Positions 16,750-25,057 of a stretch of DNA of 64,000 bases are shown in pieces. The translations under genes and the position numbers were made by a program. Source of the stretch: WJMT01 sp964624145 (GTDB lineage: Bacteria; Acidobacteriota; Aminicenantia; Aminicenantales; Aminicenantaceae); NCBI GenBank assembly GCA_964624145.1, contig CAZUXT010000002.1, positions 62,001-126,000 on the forward strand, read 5' to 3'. Under the pieces are notes generated by a model. That model worked only from the letters and a program-made list of their open reading frames with translations, made no database searches and was not told where the DNA came from. Every line of letters starts with the position of its first letter. Position 1 is the first letter of the stretch.

Positions 16750-17865
16750 ATGAGAAAAACAATATACATAATGTTCGTTGTTCTTTTGTTGACCGTAGGA
16801 TGCATCGTTTATATCCCTTCTGACCTGAGTGACGAACCTTACTATGATCGGTATGAAAGCGACTGGGACATGAGCCGGGTTTATGACTATCTGTCTCCCC
16901 ACGGCTACTGGGTGCAGCACGCTCCTTACGGATATGTCTGGGTGCCCACTTCGACCCGGTATAACTGGCGTCCCTATACATACGGGCGGTGGGCATGGAC
17001 GGATTATGGCTGGATGTGGATCTCGAGTTACCAGTGGGGATGGGTCCCCTTTCATTACGGCCGCTGGGGATACCATGCGCGTATTGGTTGGTACTGGGTC
17101 CCGGGGGATGTCTGGGCTCCTGCCTGGGTGTCATGGAGATACAGCAACCTTTATATCGGCTGGGCTCCCCTTCCCCCTGATGCTCCCTTTATGCCGGGAA
17201 CAGGTGTGGTGTTTCAGGGAGGCGGGATCCCTCACAACACTTGGATTTTCATACAGGTCAACTATTTCACGCATTACAACATCCATTCCTATGCGCTTCC
17301 TTTTGAAAGAAATCCGACCATCATTAATATGACGGTTCAAAAAACATCCCTACGGATGCACAACAACCGTGTATACAATGAAGGATTGGACGCCGGATTT
17401 GTTGAAAACGTCACCAGAACACACATTCGAAAGTATGAGCTGCAGCCAAAAGGCACAGCCGGGCCGACCAGAATCGAGAGCGGTCGGGTGACGGTCTTTA
17501 ATCCGGAGTTTTCCGGGGACAAAACCGTACAGCCGGATAGAGTTTTGAGTGAAAGGGAGGCTGAGGATCGCGTTCAGCAAAGGATAACCACCAGGTTACA
17601 GGATTTGAGAGAATCAGATATCGAGCAGCGTCACCGGGAGGAGATGAAGCGGATCGAGTCCACACAGCAGAGGGAAGTGGTTGAGATAAGAAAGGACATG
17701 CAGAAGGAGACGTCCAAAGTGGGTAGCCAAACAGAAAAAACCCGGGTCACCAAGGACTATGAAGCAAAAATAAAGAAGCTCAAAGAAAGGCACACCACTG
17801 AGAAAAGAAAAGTCACAGAGCGGCACAAGACCGAGACGCAAAAAGTCAAAAAGAAGAAGAGATAA
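16750..17865 (+). CDS. Trp/Tyr-rich lipoprotein (DUF6600-like, YxWGxW repeats)
   Basis: A lipoprotein signal ends in LLLTVGC (Cys18). Residues about 45-150 are packed with Trp, Tyr and Gly in short repeats such as YGRWAWTDYGWMW, YQWGWVPFHYGRW and WYWVPGDVWAPAW, the pattern of DUF6600 proteins. A middle region of unknown fold follows. The last ~120 residues are a charged Arg/Lys/Glu coiled coil. Such proteins are probably at the cell surface; their role is not known. The upstream region holds AAAAGGAGATATAGGC as ribosome site. Confidence 0.8.
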   Translation: MRKTIYIMFVVLLLTVGCIVYIPSDLSDEPYYDRYESDWDMSRVYDYLSPHGYWVQHAPYGYVWVPTSTRYNWRPYTYGRWAWTDYGWMWISSYQWGWVPFHYGRWGYHARIGWYWVPGDVWAPAWVSWRYSNLYIGWAPLPPDAPFMPGTGVVFQGGGIPHNTWIFIQVNYFTHYNIHSYALPFERNPTIINMTVQKTSLRMHNNRVYNEGLDAGFVENVTRTHIRKYELQPKGTAGPTRIESGRVTVFNPEFSGDKTVQPDRVLSEREAEDRVQQRITTRLQDLRESDIEQRHREEMKRIESTQQREVVEIRKDMQKETSKVGSQTEKTRVTKDYEAKIKKLKERHTTEKRKVTERHKTETQKVKKKKR

Positions 17866-17871
17866 AAGTAA

Positions 17872-20505
17872 TTATTCGTATTTCAGGCTGTCCACAGGAT
17901 TTGAAAAGGCCGTTTTCAGCGCCTGATAACTCACTGTCAGTACAGAGAGAAACAGAACCAATCCAGCGGAGAACGCAAAGGTCCATATGTTGATATGGAT
18001 GCGAAAGGAAAAACTTTCCAGCCATTTGTTCATAGCAAAGTAAGCCGCGGGCCAGGCTAGAAGATTCGCAATGAGCACACTTCGGATGAAATCTCCTGTC
18101 ATTAAAAAAGCGATATTGGGAACAGAGGCTCCCAGGACTTTACGGATGCCGATTTCCTTTACCCTGATTTCCGCTGTATAGACTGTGAGCCCGAAAAGGC
18201 CCAAACAGGCTACCAGCAGGGCGATTATCGAAAAGACCCGAAACAGACTGTAGCTGCGGTTCTCCGTTTCGTAATTCCGGTTAAAATACTCGTCCTGAAA
18301 CACATAACTGAACAGATGATCAGGAGCGACCTCATCGAATTTTTGGCGCAAAAAGTCAAGAACTTCTCCAAAGCGGCCGCTCTCGACTCTAACAAATAGG
18401 TAGTCTGTCCAGGTTGGGCGGTATTCCAGGACAAGGGGTTCGATCCTGTTATGGAGAGAAGTGAAATGGAAATCTTTGAACACACCCACGATCGGCTCCA
18501 CTTCATTGTGGACGTCGGAACGACATTCTGTCCCTATTGGTTGATCGAGATTGAGGGCCTCTGCGACAGATTCAGCAATGAGATAAGCGCCTTTCTGATC
18601 GGATGCTCTGTTAAAGTTTCGGCCCTTGGCGATCTCTAGGCCTGCTGCATCGACAAAACCCTCATCCACCCGCATAAACCTGAGCATAGGGAGGGAATTT
18701 CTGTCGGTCACACTGACAGGGGTCAAACGTTCGTTGCTGAAAGAGCTTCCGAGAAGATTGGAGGAGAGGGCCACATGACTCACAGCTGAGTGGCGAAGAA
18801 TTTCCGTTTTGAGAGCACTGGTGTTATTGATAACATCGCTTCTGAATTCCCCGTAAAGACGCAGGGCAACGAGATTGTCTTTGTCGAACCCAAGGTCCTT
18901 ATTATGGAAAAACACCAACTGCCGGTAAATGGTGATCGTGCTGAAGATCATAAAAATGGAAATGACAAACTGGAAAACGACCAATCCTTTACGGAGGCGA
19001 GTTGTCGAGGAACGGGGATTTCTGTTAGTCTTGAGAGTGTTGATGGGCTTGAATCTTGAGATAAAAAACGCCGGGTAAACACCTGACAGAAGACTGAGAA
19101 TGACCATCATAAGAAGAAAATAAAGGATGTTTTGAGCTTGGGCGATGTCTCCGAAGGCTATTTCCCTGCCGGCCATCTGATTGTAGAGCGGCAGGAGAAG
19201 GTAGAGAAGTATCAAAGTGAGTCCTGCTGACAAAGCGGTGATCAAAAAAGATTCGCCCAGATATTGTTTGATGACCTGTCCCCTTCGTGCACCTATGACC
19301 TTGCGGACCCCGATCTCTTTTGCTCTTTTGAATGACTGGGCTGTGGACAAATTGATAAAATTGACGGCCGCTATCAGCAGCAGCAAAAGTCCTGTTCCTG
19401 AAAAAATGTACACGTAAGCGATATCGGAATTGGGTCCGACCTCACCCTCCAGTTTGGAATGGAGATGGATTTTTCGAATAGGCTGGAGCAGGATCTCTTC
19501 CTGTCTTTCCGGACGGTCTGCATGGTAAGATTTCATGAAAGCGGGCGCTTTGGCATGAAAGCTTTCCGGTGTATGATCGGGCCGAAGCAGCACATAGGTG
19601 AATACGGCCTTCCAGGTACGGTGGGTAAGCGCCTCTGCAAATCCCATGATTGGTGCAAAGGAGGACATCGAAACCATGTACTTGATCTTCAGGTGAGTAT
19701 TCTCGGGCATATCGGGGATAACTCCTGTCACCTGATAGAGCTGCTTGCGGCTTTCATTCGACAGTGATTTTCCGATCGGATTCTCATCGGAAAAATATTT
19801 TTTGGCCAGAGATTCGGTCAGAACAACGGAGAAGGGCTCTTCCAGGGCTCTTTGAGGATCGCCGGACAGGAATTCCAGGTCAAACAGGGCACATACCGAG
19901 GGATCTGCAAGGAAGCCGCCTCTTTCTTCAAAAAGTTTGACGGCCCCTTGGGCAGGCTGGCAGCTTAGGATTTCTCTTCCGAGAGGGCGGATGCGCGCGG
20001 TTTTTTCCACTTCCGGGAGAGTCTCTTCCAGAATCGGCCCCAGGGCCGGTGCGGAAGCTCCCCAGTGTCGGAATGTCGACCCGTATTTGGAATTGGTCTG
20101 GATGCGGTACAAGCGGTCTGCTTTTGGAAAATGGGTCTCATAGCTGAGTTCTTCCTTCACATGCAGGAAGATCAGAAAGCTGCAGGTCAGGCTTACAGCC
20201 AATCCGAGAATATTGAGTGTACTGAATAATTTTTGTTTTCGGATAATCCTGAATGCGGTTTTAAGATAATTTTTGATCATCATTCCACTCCAGTATAAAG
20301 AGTCCCATATAAATCCGGGCAAAGATTTAAAAAGCATAGCCCAAAGTCTCAGACAAGATCTTGCCTTCCCTTCAAGTTTGGCCTGCTCCTTATAAAATTC
20401 TTCAAAATCTCCTGCGGCCTGGTCATAATCGTGTTCGCTGAGAAAAAGCCACAGGAGGGCTTTTAGAAGCATGGGAAGATTTTTCTTTTGTTTTCTCGGA
20501 GTCAT
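17872..20505 (-). CDS. MacB-like ABC transporter permease with N-terminal prefix domain
   Basis: The 877-residue protein has a cytoplasmic prefix (about residues 1-75, with FLSEHDYDQAAGDFEEFY). It is followed by two copies of an extracytoplasmic MacB-type domain, each linked to FtsX-type membrane helices. The first FtsX half ends near EIGVRKVIGARRGQVIKQYLGES, the second near EIGIRKVLGASVPNIAFLMTGDF. These proteins work with a separate ATPase to move or sense peptides or lipids at the envelope. No ATPase gene lies nearby. The ATG is three bases after the PadR stop, so the two are co-translated. Confidence 0.9.
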   Translation of the reverse strand: MTPRKQKKNLPMLLKALLWLFLSEHDYDQAAGDFEEFYKEQAKLEGKARSCLRLWAMLFKSLPGFIWDSLYWSGMMIKNYLKTAFRIIRKQKLFSTLNILGLAVSLTCSFLIFLHVKEELSYETHFPKADRLYRIQTNSKYGSTFRHWGASAPALGPILEETLPEVEKTARIRPLGREILSCQPAQGAVKLFEERGGFLADPSVCALFDLEFLSGDPQRALEEPFSVVLTESLAKKYFSDENPIGKSLSNESRKQLYQVTGVIPDMPENTHLKIKYMVSMSSFAPIMGFAEALTHRTWKAVFTYVLLRPDHTPESFHAKAPAFMKSYHADRPERQEEILLQPIRKIHLHSKLEGEVGPNSDIAYVYIFSGTGLLLLLIAAVNFINLSTAQSFKRAKEIGVRKVIGARRGQVIKQYLGESFLITALSAGLTLILLYLLLPLYNQMAGREIAFGDIAQAQNILYFLLMMVILSLLSGVYPAFFISRFKPINTLKTNRNPRSSTTRLRKGLVVFQFVISIFMIFSTITIYRQLVFFHNKDLGFDKDNLVALRLYGEFRSDVINNTSALKTEILRHSAVSHVALSSNLLGSSFSNERLTPVSVTDRNSLPMLRFMRVDEGFVDAAGLEIAKGRNFNRASDQKGAYLIAESVAEALNLDQPIGTECRSDVHNEVEPIVGVFKDFHFTSLHNRIEPLVLEYRPTWTDYLFVRVESGRFGEVLDFLRQKFDEVAPDHLFSYVFQDEYFNRNYETENRSYSLFRVFSIIALLVACLGLFGLTVYTAEIRVKEIGIRKVLGASVPNIAFLMTGDFIRSVLIANLLAWPAAYFAMNKWLESFSFRIHINIWTFAFSAGLVLFLSVLTVSYQALKTAFSNPVDSLKYE

Positions 20506-20508
20506 GTC

Positions 20509-20829
20509 TCAATCAAAGGTATTCAAGCATTCTTTGGTCCATACGGATTTGTAGATCTTTCTTATTTCCCGGAGCGCTTTTTTCCCTTCAGCGGTCAGCG
20601 TATACAGGTATTTGGTGCGGCCTCCCCTTTCAGCACAGGGCTGGCTGCTTTTTTTTGCTACATAATTTTTATGAGTGAGTTTTTTCAAGGGTTTGTAGAT
20701 GGCGCCGAATGACCAGGAATGGCCTGTGTCTTTGGATACCTGTTTACGGATAGTCACTCCGTAGGCATTATCTCCCAGCTTCCATATGGCCAGGAGAACG
20801 ATCTCTTCAGACCGGGATAAAAGGATCAT
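20509..20829 (-). CDS. PadR family transcriptional regulator
   Basis: A 106-residue winged-helix protein. SRSEEIVLLAIWKLGDNAYGVTIRK is the PadR N-terminus, and GGRTKYLYTLTAEGKKALREI is the wing and start of the dimer helix. I moved the start to the ATG at 20829 because AAAGGAGCC lies about eight bases before it; the frame stays open upstream to 20868. It directly precedes the prefix permease gene and probably represses that operon, as PadR proteins do beside transporters. Confidence 0.92.
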   Translation of the reverse strand: MILLSRSEEIVLLAIWKLGDNAYGVTIRKQVSKDTGHSWSFGAIYKPLKKLTHKNYVAKKSSQPCAERGGRTKYLYTLTAEGKKALREIRKIYKSVWTKECLNTFD

Positions 20830-20835
20830 TTCAAA

Positions 20836-20865
20836 GGCTCCTTTATTGTTTGTATGAAAAACGGA
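20836..20865 (-). repeat. PadR leader sequence, duplicated at 22403-22432
   Basis: These 30 bases, holding the ribosome site of padR, recur with one mismatch at 22403-22432 upstream of the hydrolase fusion gene. On the minus strand both read TCCGTTTTTCATACAAACAA, then AAAGGAGCC. The copies suggest that a padR-permease unit was once duplicated. Confidence 0.8.
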
Positions 20866-20875
20866 CAAGAATCTT

Positions 20876-22357
20876 TCATTTTTCTTTTACAGCCGTTATC
20901 TGGCTGCCCTCCTCATAATGCATAATCATATTTATTACTTTTCCGCTTTCATCAAGAGTAAAAGTTATGTAGGTAAAACGCCCTTTGTAAAAAAAAGTCG
21001 TTTCCGAAGAAGGAAAAATCTCAATTTTAGGTCCATTATTTCTCTGGCTGTAGATTTTATCTCCTTCAACCGTAATATTTCTGACATTATCCTCATCGAT
21101 TCTGTAGACACCGATATATTTGAGTAGAGTAGAGGCAGGAAGCTCAACTGCCTGCCATTCCGGATAGGGATCATTAATAAGGAAGGCGGCGATTTTTTTA
21201 CCAAGATAGTCCGAGCTGTATTCCGTTGTTACATTATTTTGTAAAACGGCAACAAATATCTGATCATCCGGAATATAGAGCATCTGGGATTCAAATCCGT
21301 TTATTGAACCTTGCATGCGGATCATAGTCAGTTCTTTGAAAGGAATGATTTCACAGCCATATCCAACTATAGGGGGACCGCTTACCTTTGGTTTATAGGG
21401 CGTGGTCATTTTTTCCACATTTTTTTTGCTGATCAGTTTCCCTGAATGCAAAGCTTCGTTGAAAACCGCCAAATCATCCACGCTTGATAAAAGGCCACCA
21501 GCTGAGAAAGGTGAAGACATACTGATGTAGTCTGCATTTTTAAATACTCCGTCATTTTTTTTATAACCTTTTACACGTCCGGAAATTACTTCAGAATGAC
21601 TACCGAAATAGCTGTTGTTCATTCCCAGCGGAATGAAAATGTTTTTATTGATAAAGTCACCATATCTCTGACCGGTTATTTTTTCAATGATCACACCGAG
21701 TAAAAAATATCCTGAATTGCTGTAGTATAGATGATCACCGGGCGGAAAAAGCAAAGAATCTTTTTTAATGATTTCTACGATCTGTTCAGGCTTAATATCC
21801 TCCTTTGTGATTTTTTCCCATTCTGAGCTTGTGGTATAACTGGTAAGTCCTGACGAATGAGTGAGAAGATGTTCAATGGTTATGTTTTTCCAATTTTCAG
21901 GACTTTCAGGGAAAAAACTGGTAATGGTTTCACTAAACGAGAGTATCCCTCTCTCAATAAGCATGAAAACAGCCACTGCAGTGAATTGTTTAGTCAGGGA
22001 ACCAATTCGAAATGTCATGTCCGGCTTTAGAGGAACGTTGAGTTCAAGATCAGCCATTCCATATCCTTTTCGAAAGATTGTACTGCCCTGCTTCACAGCA
22101 ATTACAGTCCCGCCAGGCTCATCAGATTTGAATATTTCTGAAAGCATTTCATCAATATTAAGATGGATATCATTTTTATTGACATGTAAAACTGAGCCTG
22201 TCTTTTCAATACACCCAATTTTAAATTCATCGCGAATAAAAGAAAAAGCGAAAATACAAGTGGCCAGACCTACCGCTAATCCTCCTATATTAATCATGGC
22301 CAGTCCTTTACGTCGCCTGATATGACTCAATGTCAATTTCAGATATTCTTTAATCAT
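20876..22357 (-). CDS. Fusion of a permease N-terminal helix to a class C beta-lactamase-like serine hydrolase
   Basis: Residues 1-45 are the first membrane helix of a MacB-like permease (MIKEYLKLTLSHIRRRKGLA, then a hydrophobic segment and FIRDEF), nearly identical in DNA to the start of the permease at 24934. From about residue 50 the protein is a serine hydrolase of the beta-lactamase/PBP4-like class: SLTK is the SxxK nucleophile motif and YSNSGY the YxN motif. Where most relatives have HxGG this protein reads RMQGSINGF, so the third motif is altered. The helix would anchor the enzyme with its catalytic domain outside the cytoplasm. The ribosome site is GGGAGAGA. Confidence 0.8.
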   Translation of the reverse strand: MIKEYLKLTLSHIRRRKGLAMINIGGLAVGLATCIFAFSFIRDEFKIGCIEKTGSVLHVNKNDIHLNIDEMLSEIFKSDEPGGTVIAVKQGSTIFRKGYGMADLELNVPLKPDMTFRIGSLTKQFTAVAVFMLIERGILSFSETITSFFPESPENWKNITIEHLLTHSSGLTSYTTSSEWEKITKEDIKPEQIVEIIKKDSLLFPPGDHLYYSNSGYFLLGVIIEKITGQRYGDFINKNIFIPLGMNNSYFGSHSEVISGRVKGYKKNDGVFKNADYISMSSPFSAGGLLSSVDDLAVFNEALHSGKLISKKNVEKMTTPYKPKVSGPPIVGYGCEIIPFKELTMIRMQGSINGFESQMLYIPDDQIFVAVLQNNVTTEYSSDYLGKKIAAFLINDPYPEWQAVELPASTLLKYIGVYRIDEDNVRNITVEGDKIYSQRNNGPKIEIFPSSETTFFYKGRFTYITFTLDESGKVINMIMHYEEGSQITAVKEK

Positions 22358-22432
22358 TGTCTCTCCCTAAATAACCGAAAATTTGCAAAGGCTCCTTTTT
22401 GGGGCTCCTTTGTTGTTTGTATGAAAAACGGA
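22225..22432 (-). repeat. Captured permease 5' end plus PadR-type leader
   Basis: 22225-22357 is a close copy of 24806-24934, the first ~130 coding bases of the neighbouring permease (for example GGCCAGTCCTTT and CGCCTGATATG in both). 22403-22432 is the padR leader copy. The tract ends at the point where the fusion protein changes from permease to hydrolase. It shows the fusion arose from duplicated permease-operon DNA. The remaining bases to 22543 contain AACACTAATAAGA, also found near 24978. Confidence 0.75.
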
Positions 22433-22543
22433 TACATATCATAACACTAATAAGACGCAGAGGAAGCAAAAAAGGTTTATATTTGTTTTAAAATTGAATA
22501 TTCTTAAATTTTTAGTATAAAGAAATTCTTGTGTTTTTAGCAG

Positions 22544-24934
22544 TTATTCATCTCGAAGGCTTTCGACCGGATTACGGATAGCCGCACGTACTGTGTGCAA
22601 ACTGATAGCAGCAAGGGTAAGCAAAATCACGACCATTCCTCCAGCCACAAACATCCACAAGTTTAAAGATATCCTATAGGGGTAATCCGACAGGATTTTG
22701 TGCATTACTAAGTAGGCGATGGGCCATGTGACCGCAACGGCCACAGCAGCGATCCACATGAATTCACTGGTTAAAAGATAGAATATTCGGGATACCGAAG
22801 CGCCTAATACTTTGCGGACACCGATTTCCTTAGTTCTGCGTGACACCGCCTCAAGCGCTAGTGCGAAGATCCCGGAACAGGCGATAAGCACCGCAAAAAT
22901 ACTGACAATTGTAATCATGTGGCTCCAGCGCTTCTCATCCTCATACTGCAGTGCCACTTCATCGTCCAGGAAGGAGAAGAGGAAGGGATAACCGGGGGCT
23001 AAAGCTGCAAATTCCTTCTTGACTAAATCGATTGCCTTTCTGAGGTCTCCTTCTTCTAATTGGATATACACCTTCTGGAATCTATCGCTTTCAAGGTTAA
23101 AGAAAGCAGGTTGGATCGGCTGCCGCAGAGAATCAAAGTGAAAATCTTTGACAACGCCTATGATACTGCCTGGACCTCTGTATCTGAAAAATTCGGAAAG
23201 GCTTCTCTTTGTAGGCTCCTTTATATTGAACCTTCGAGCAAACGCTTCATTTATGACAACTGCGTTGGTTTTATCTGAAGTATACTCAGAAGAGAACCAC
23301 CTCCCCTCGCTTAATCGGATTCCAAGAGTCTTGATATAGTCCAGATCAACAGTATTGAACCGGATTATTTCAGGATTTTGTGTTCCTTCTGGCTTGGCAA
23401 TTATGGCTGATGAGGAAGGCATATCACTATAAGCACCGCTTACGGATTTGATCTCTGGATACTGAAGGAGGCGAGACTTCAAGACAGGCAAGAATTGGGA
23501 GCTCATTTGGAAGTTTTGAGTGAGATTTTCAATGTTAAGGACCATAACATGGTCAGGTTTGTATCCCAGGTCGGCCTGCAGCAGGTACTGGTGTTGCCTG
23601 TAGAGAAATCCTGTTATTATGACAAGGAAGATGGAAAATCCAAGTTGGAAGAGAAGAAAGCTGCGGTTAAAACGACTGCGTCGACCGAGCAGAAACTTGC
23701 CTTTGAATAAATCGATCGGCCGAATCTGGGAAAGAAACCAGCCAGGATAACTTCCGGCGAGAATTCCCAGAATGATGGCAAAAAGAATAAGCATGACGAG
23801 AGGAAAAACGGGTCCCAGTAGATCCAGCTTGAGTTCTTTCCCGGCGAAACGGTTAAACACCGGAAGCACTGCTGCAGCCACTCCGAATCCCACTACAAGA
23901 GAACCCAGGCTCATCACTATTCCCTCGAAGCGGAATTGTTGAAGGAGCTGTTTTCGCCGGGCTCCTAGTACCATGCGCATCCCGATCTCCTTCATCCGTC
24001 CGGATGCGGCTGCTGCAATGCTCAGATTCATGAAGTTGAATCCAGCAATCAGGAGAACAAGAAAGGCAATGCCGGATAGAATATAAGAATGAGAAGGGGA
24101 GCTTTGCGGTTCAAGAACGGAAGAAAAAGAATAGCTTTTAGCTCCCTTATGGTATTCGGCAAAAGGGAAGAGATAGTGGTTTCCTGTGACTCCTTTTTTC
24201 TTCAGGAATTTGTCAATTGTTCCTTGAAATTTTGCCTGTAGTTCATGCGGATCCGTGTCTTTTCGCAAACGGATAAAACAGGCTGCGTCCAATCCGGTGT
24301 TCCATTGATCGATCTCAGATCCTTTGACTTGGAGGATTGGCAGGAGGAGGTCGAATTTCACGCTGGAGTTGGCCGGGATTTCCTGGGCTATTCCCGTGAC
24401 TTCTAATTCAGAAGTCTCATCTTTGATTTTTATGGAAACCGTCTGTCCCATAGGATCCGTAATCCCGAAAAGAAGACGTGCTGCTTTTGTACTGAGAACG
24501 ACAGAATTCGGGTTTTGCAAAGCGGATCCGGCTTTCCCACGCACTAAAGGAAAACTGAAAACATCAAAGAAGGACGGATCTACCCCAATCCCTTTCTGTT
24601 TGAAAATTTTATCTCCATATTGGAGGATCAGATCAGTTGCCGTTAATCGAGTTGCCGCTTCCACTTCCGGGAAATTCGCAGCCAAAGTCACTGCCACCGG
24701 CCCTTGAGTTTCCAGAGAGACCTGGGGGCCGCCTGAATAGGTAATCACAGACTTGACTTCATAAATGGAATCAATATAAGCGTGAAAACGGTCGAAGGAA
24801 AATTCGTCACGAATAAAAAAGAAAGCCAAAATACAAGCGGCCAGACCTACCGCAAATCCTCCGATATTTATAATGGCCAGTCCTTTGCGACGCCTGATAT
24901 GCCGCCATATTAATTTTACATATTCCTTGATCAT
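22544..24934 (-). CDS. MacB-like ABC transporter permease without prefix domain
   Basis: I chose the ATG at 24934 because GGAGG lies six bases upstream and the product then starts like its paralogues (MIKEYVKLIWRHIRRRKG). A start at 24985 would add 17 residues. The 796-residue protein has two MacB-like periplasmic domains and two FtsX sections, with GMRMVLGARRKQLLQQFRFEG in the first and EIGVRKVLGASVSRIFYLLTSEF in the second. It lacks the prefix domain and has no ATPase partner nearby. Confidence 0.9.
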   Translation of the reverse strand: MIKEYVKLIWRHIRRRKGLAIINIGGFAVGLAACILAFFFIRDEFSFDRFHAYIDSIYEVKSVITYSGGPQVSLETQGPVAVTLAANFPEVEAATRLTATDLILQYGDKIFKQKGIGVDPSFFDVFSFPLVRGKAGSALQNPNSVVLSTKAARLLFGITDPMGQTVSIKIKDETSELEVTGIAQEIPANSSVKFDLLLPILQVKGSEIDQWNTGLDAACFIRLRKDTDPHELQAKFQGTIDKFLKKKGVTGNHYLFPFAEYHKGAKSYSFSSVLEPQSSPSHSYILSGIAFLVLLIAGFNFMNLSIAAAASGRMKEIGMRMVLGARRKQLLQQFRFEGIVMSLGSLVVGFGVAAAVLPVFNRFAGKELKLDLLGPVFPLVMLILFAIILGILAGSYPGWFLSQIRPIDLFKGKFLLGRRSRFNRSFLLFQLGFSIFLVIITGFLYRQHQYLLQADLGYKPDHVMVLNIENLTQNFQMSSQFLPVLKSRLLQYPEIKSVSGAYSDMPSSSAIIAKPEGTQNPEIIRFNTVDLDYIKTLGIRLSEGRWFSSEYTSDKTNAVVINEAFARRFNIKEPTKRSLSEFFRYRGPGSIIGVVKDFHFDSLRQPIQPAFFNLESDRFQKVYIQLEEGDLRKAIDLVKKEFAALAPGYPFLFSFLDDEVALQYEDEKRWSHMITIVSIFAVLIACSGIFALALEAVSRRTKEIGVRKVLGASVSRIFYLLTSEFMWIAAVAVAVTWPIAYLVMHKILSDYPYRISLNLWMFVAGGMVVILLTLAAISLHTVRAAIRNPVESLRDE

Positions 24935-25057
24935 CGCATACCTCCAGTTAAACAGGAATCTACAGAAGCTCAAAAACCATAACACTAATAAGACCGGAAA
25001 ATAACAAGAAAGGTTACATTATTTTAGAAATTGAATATCCCCCTTTTTTTTAATATT

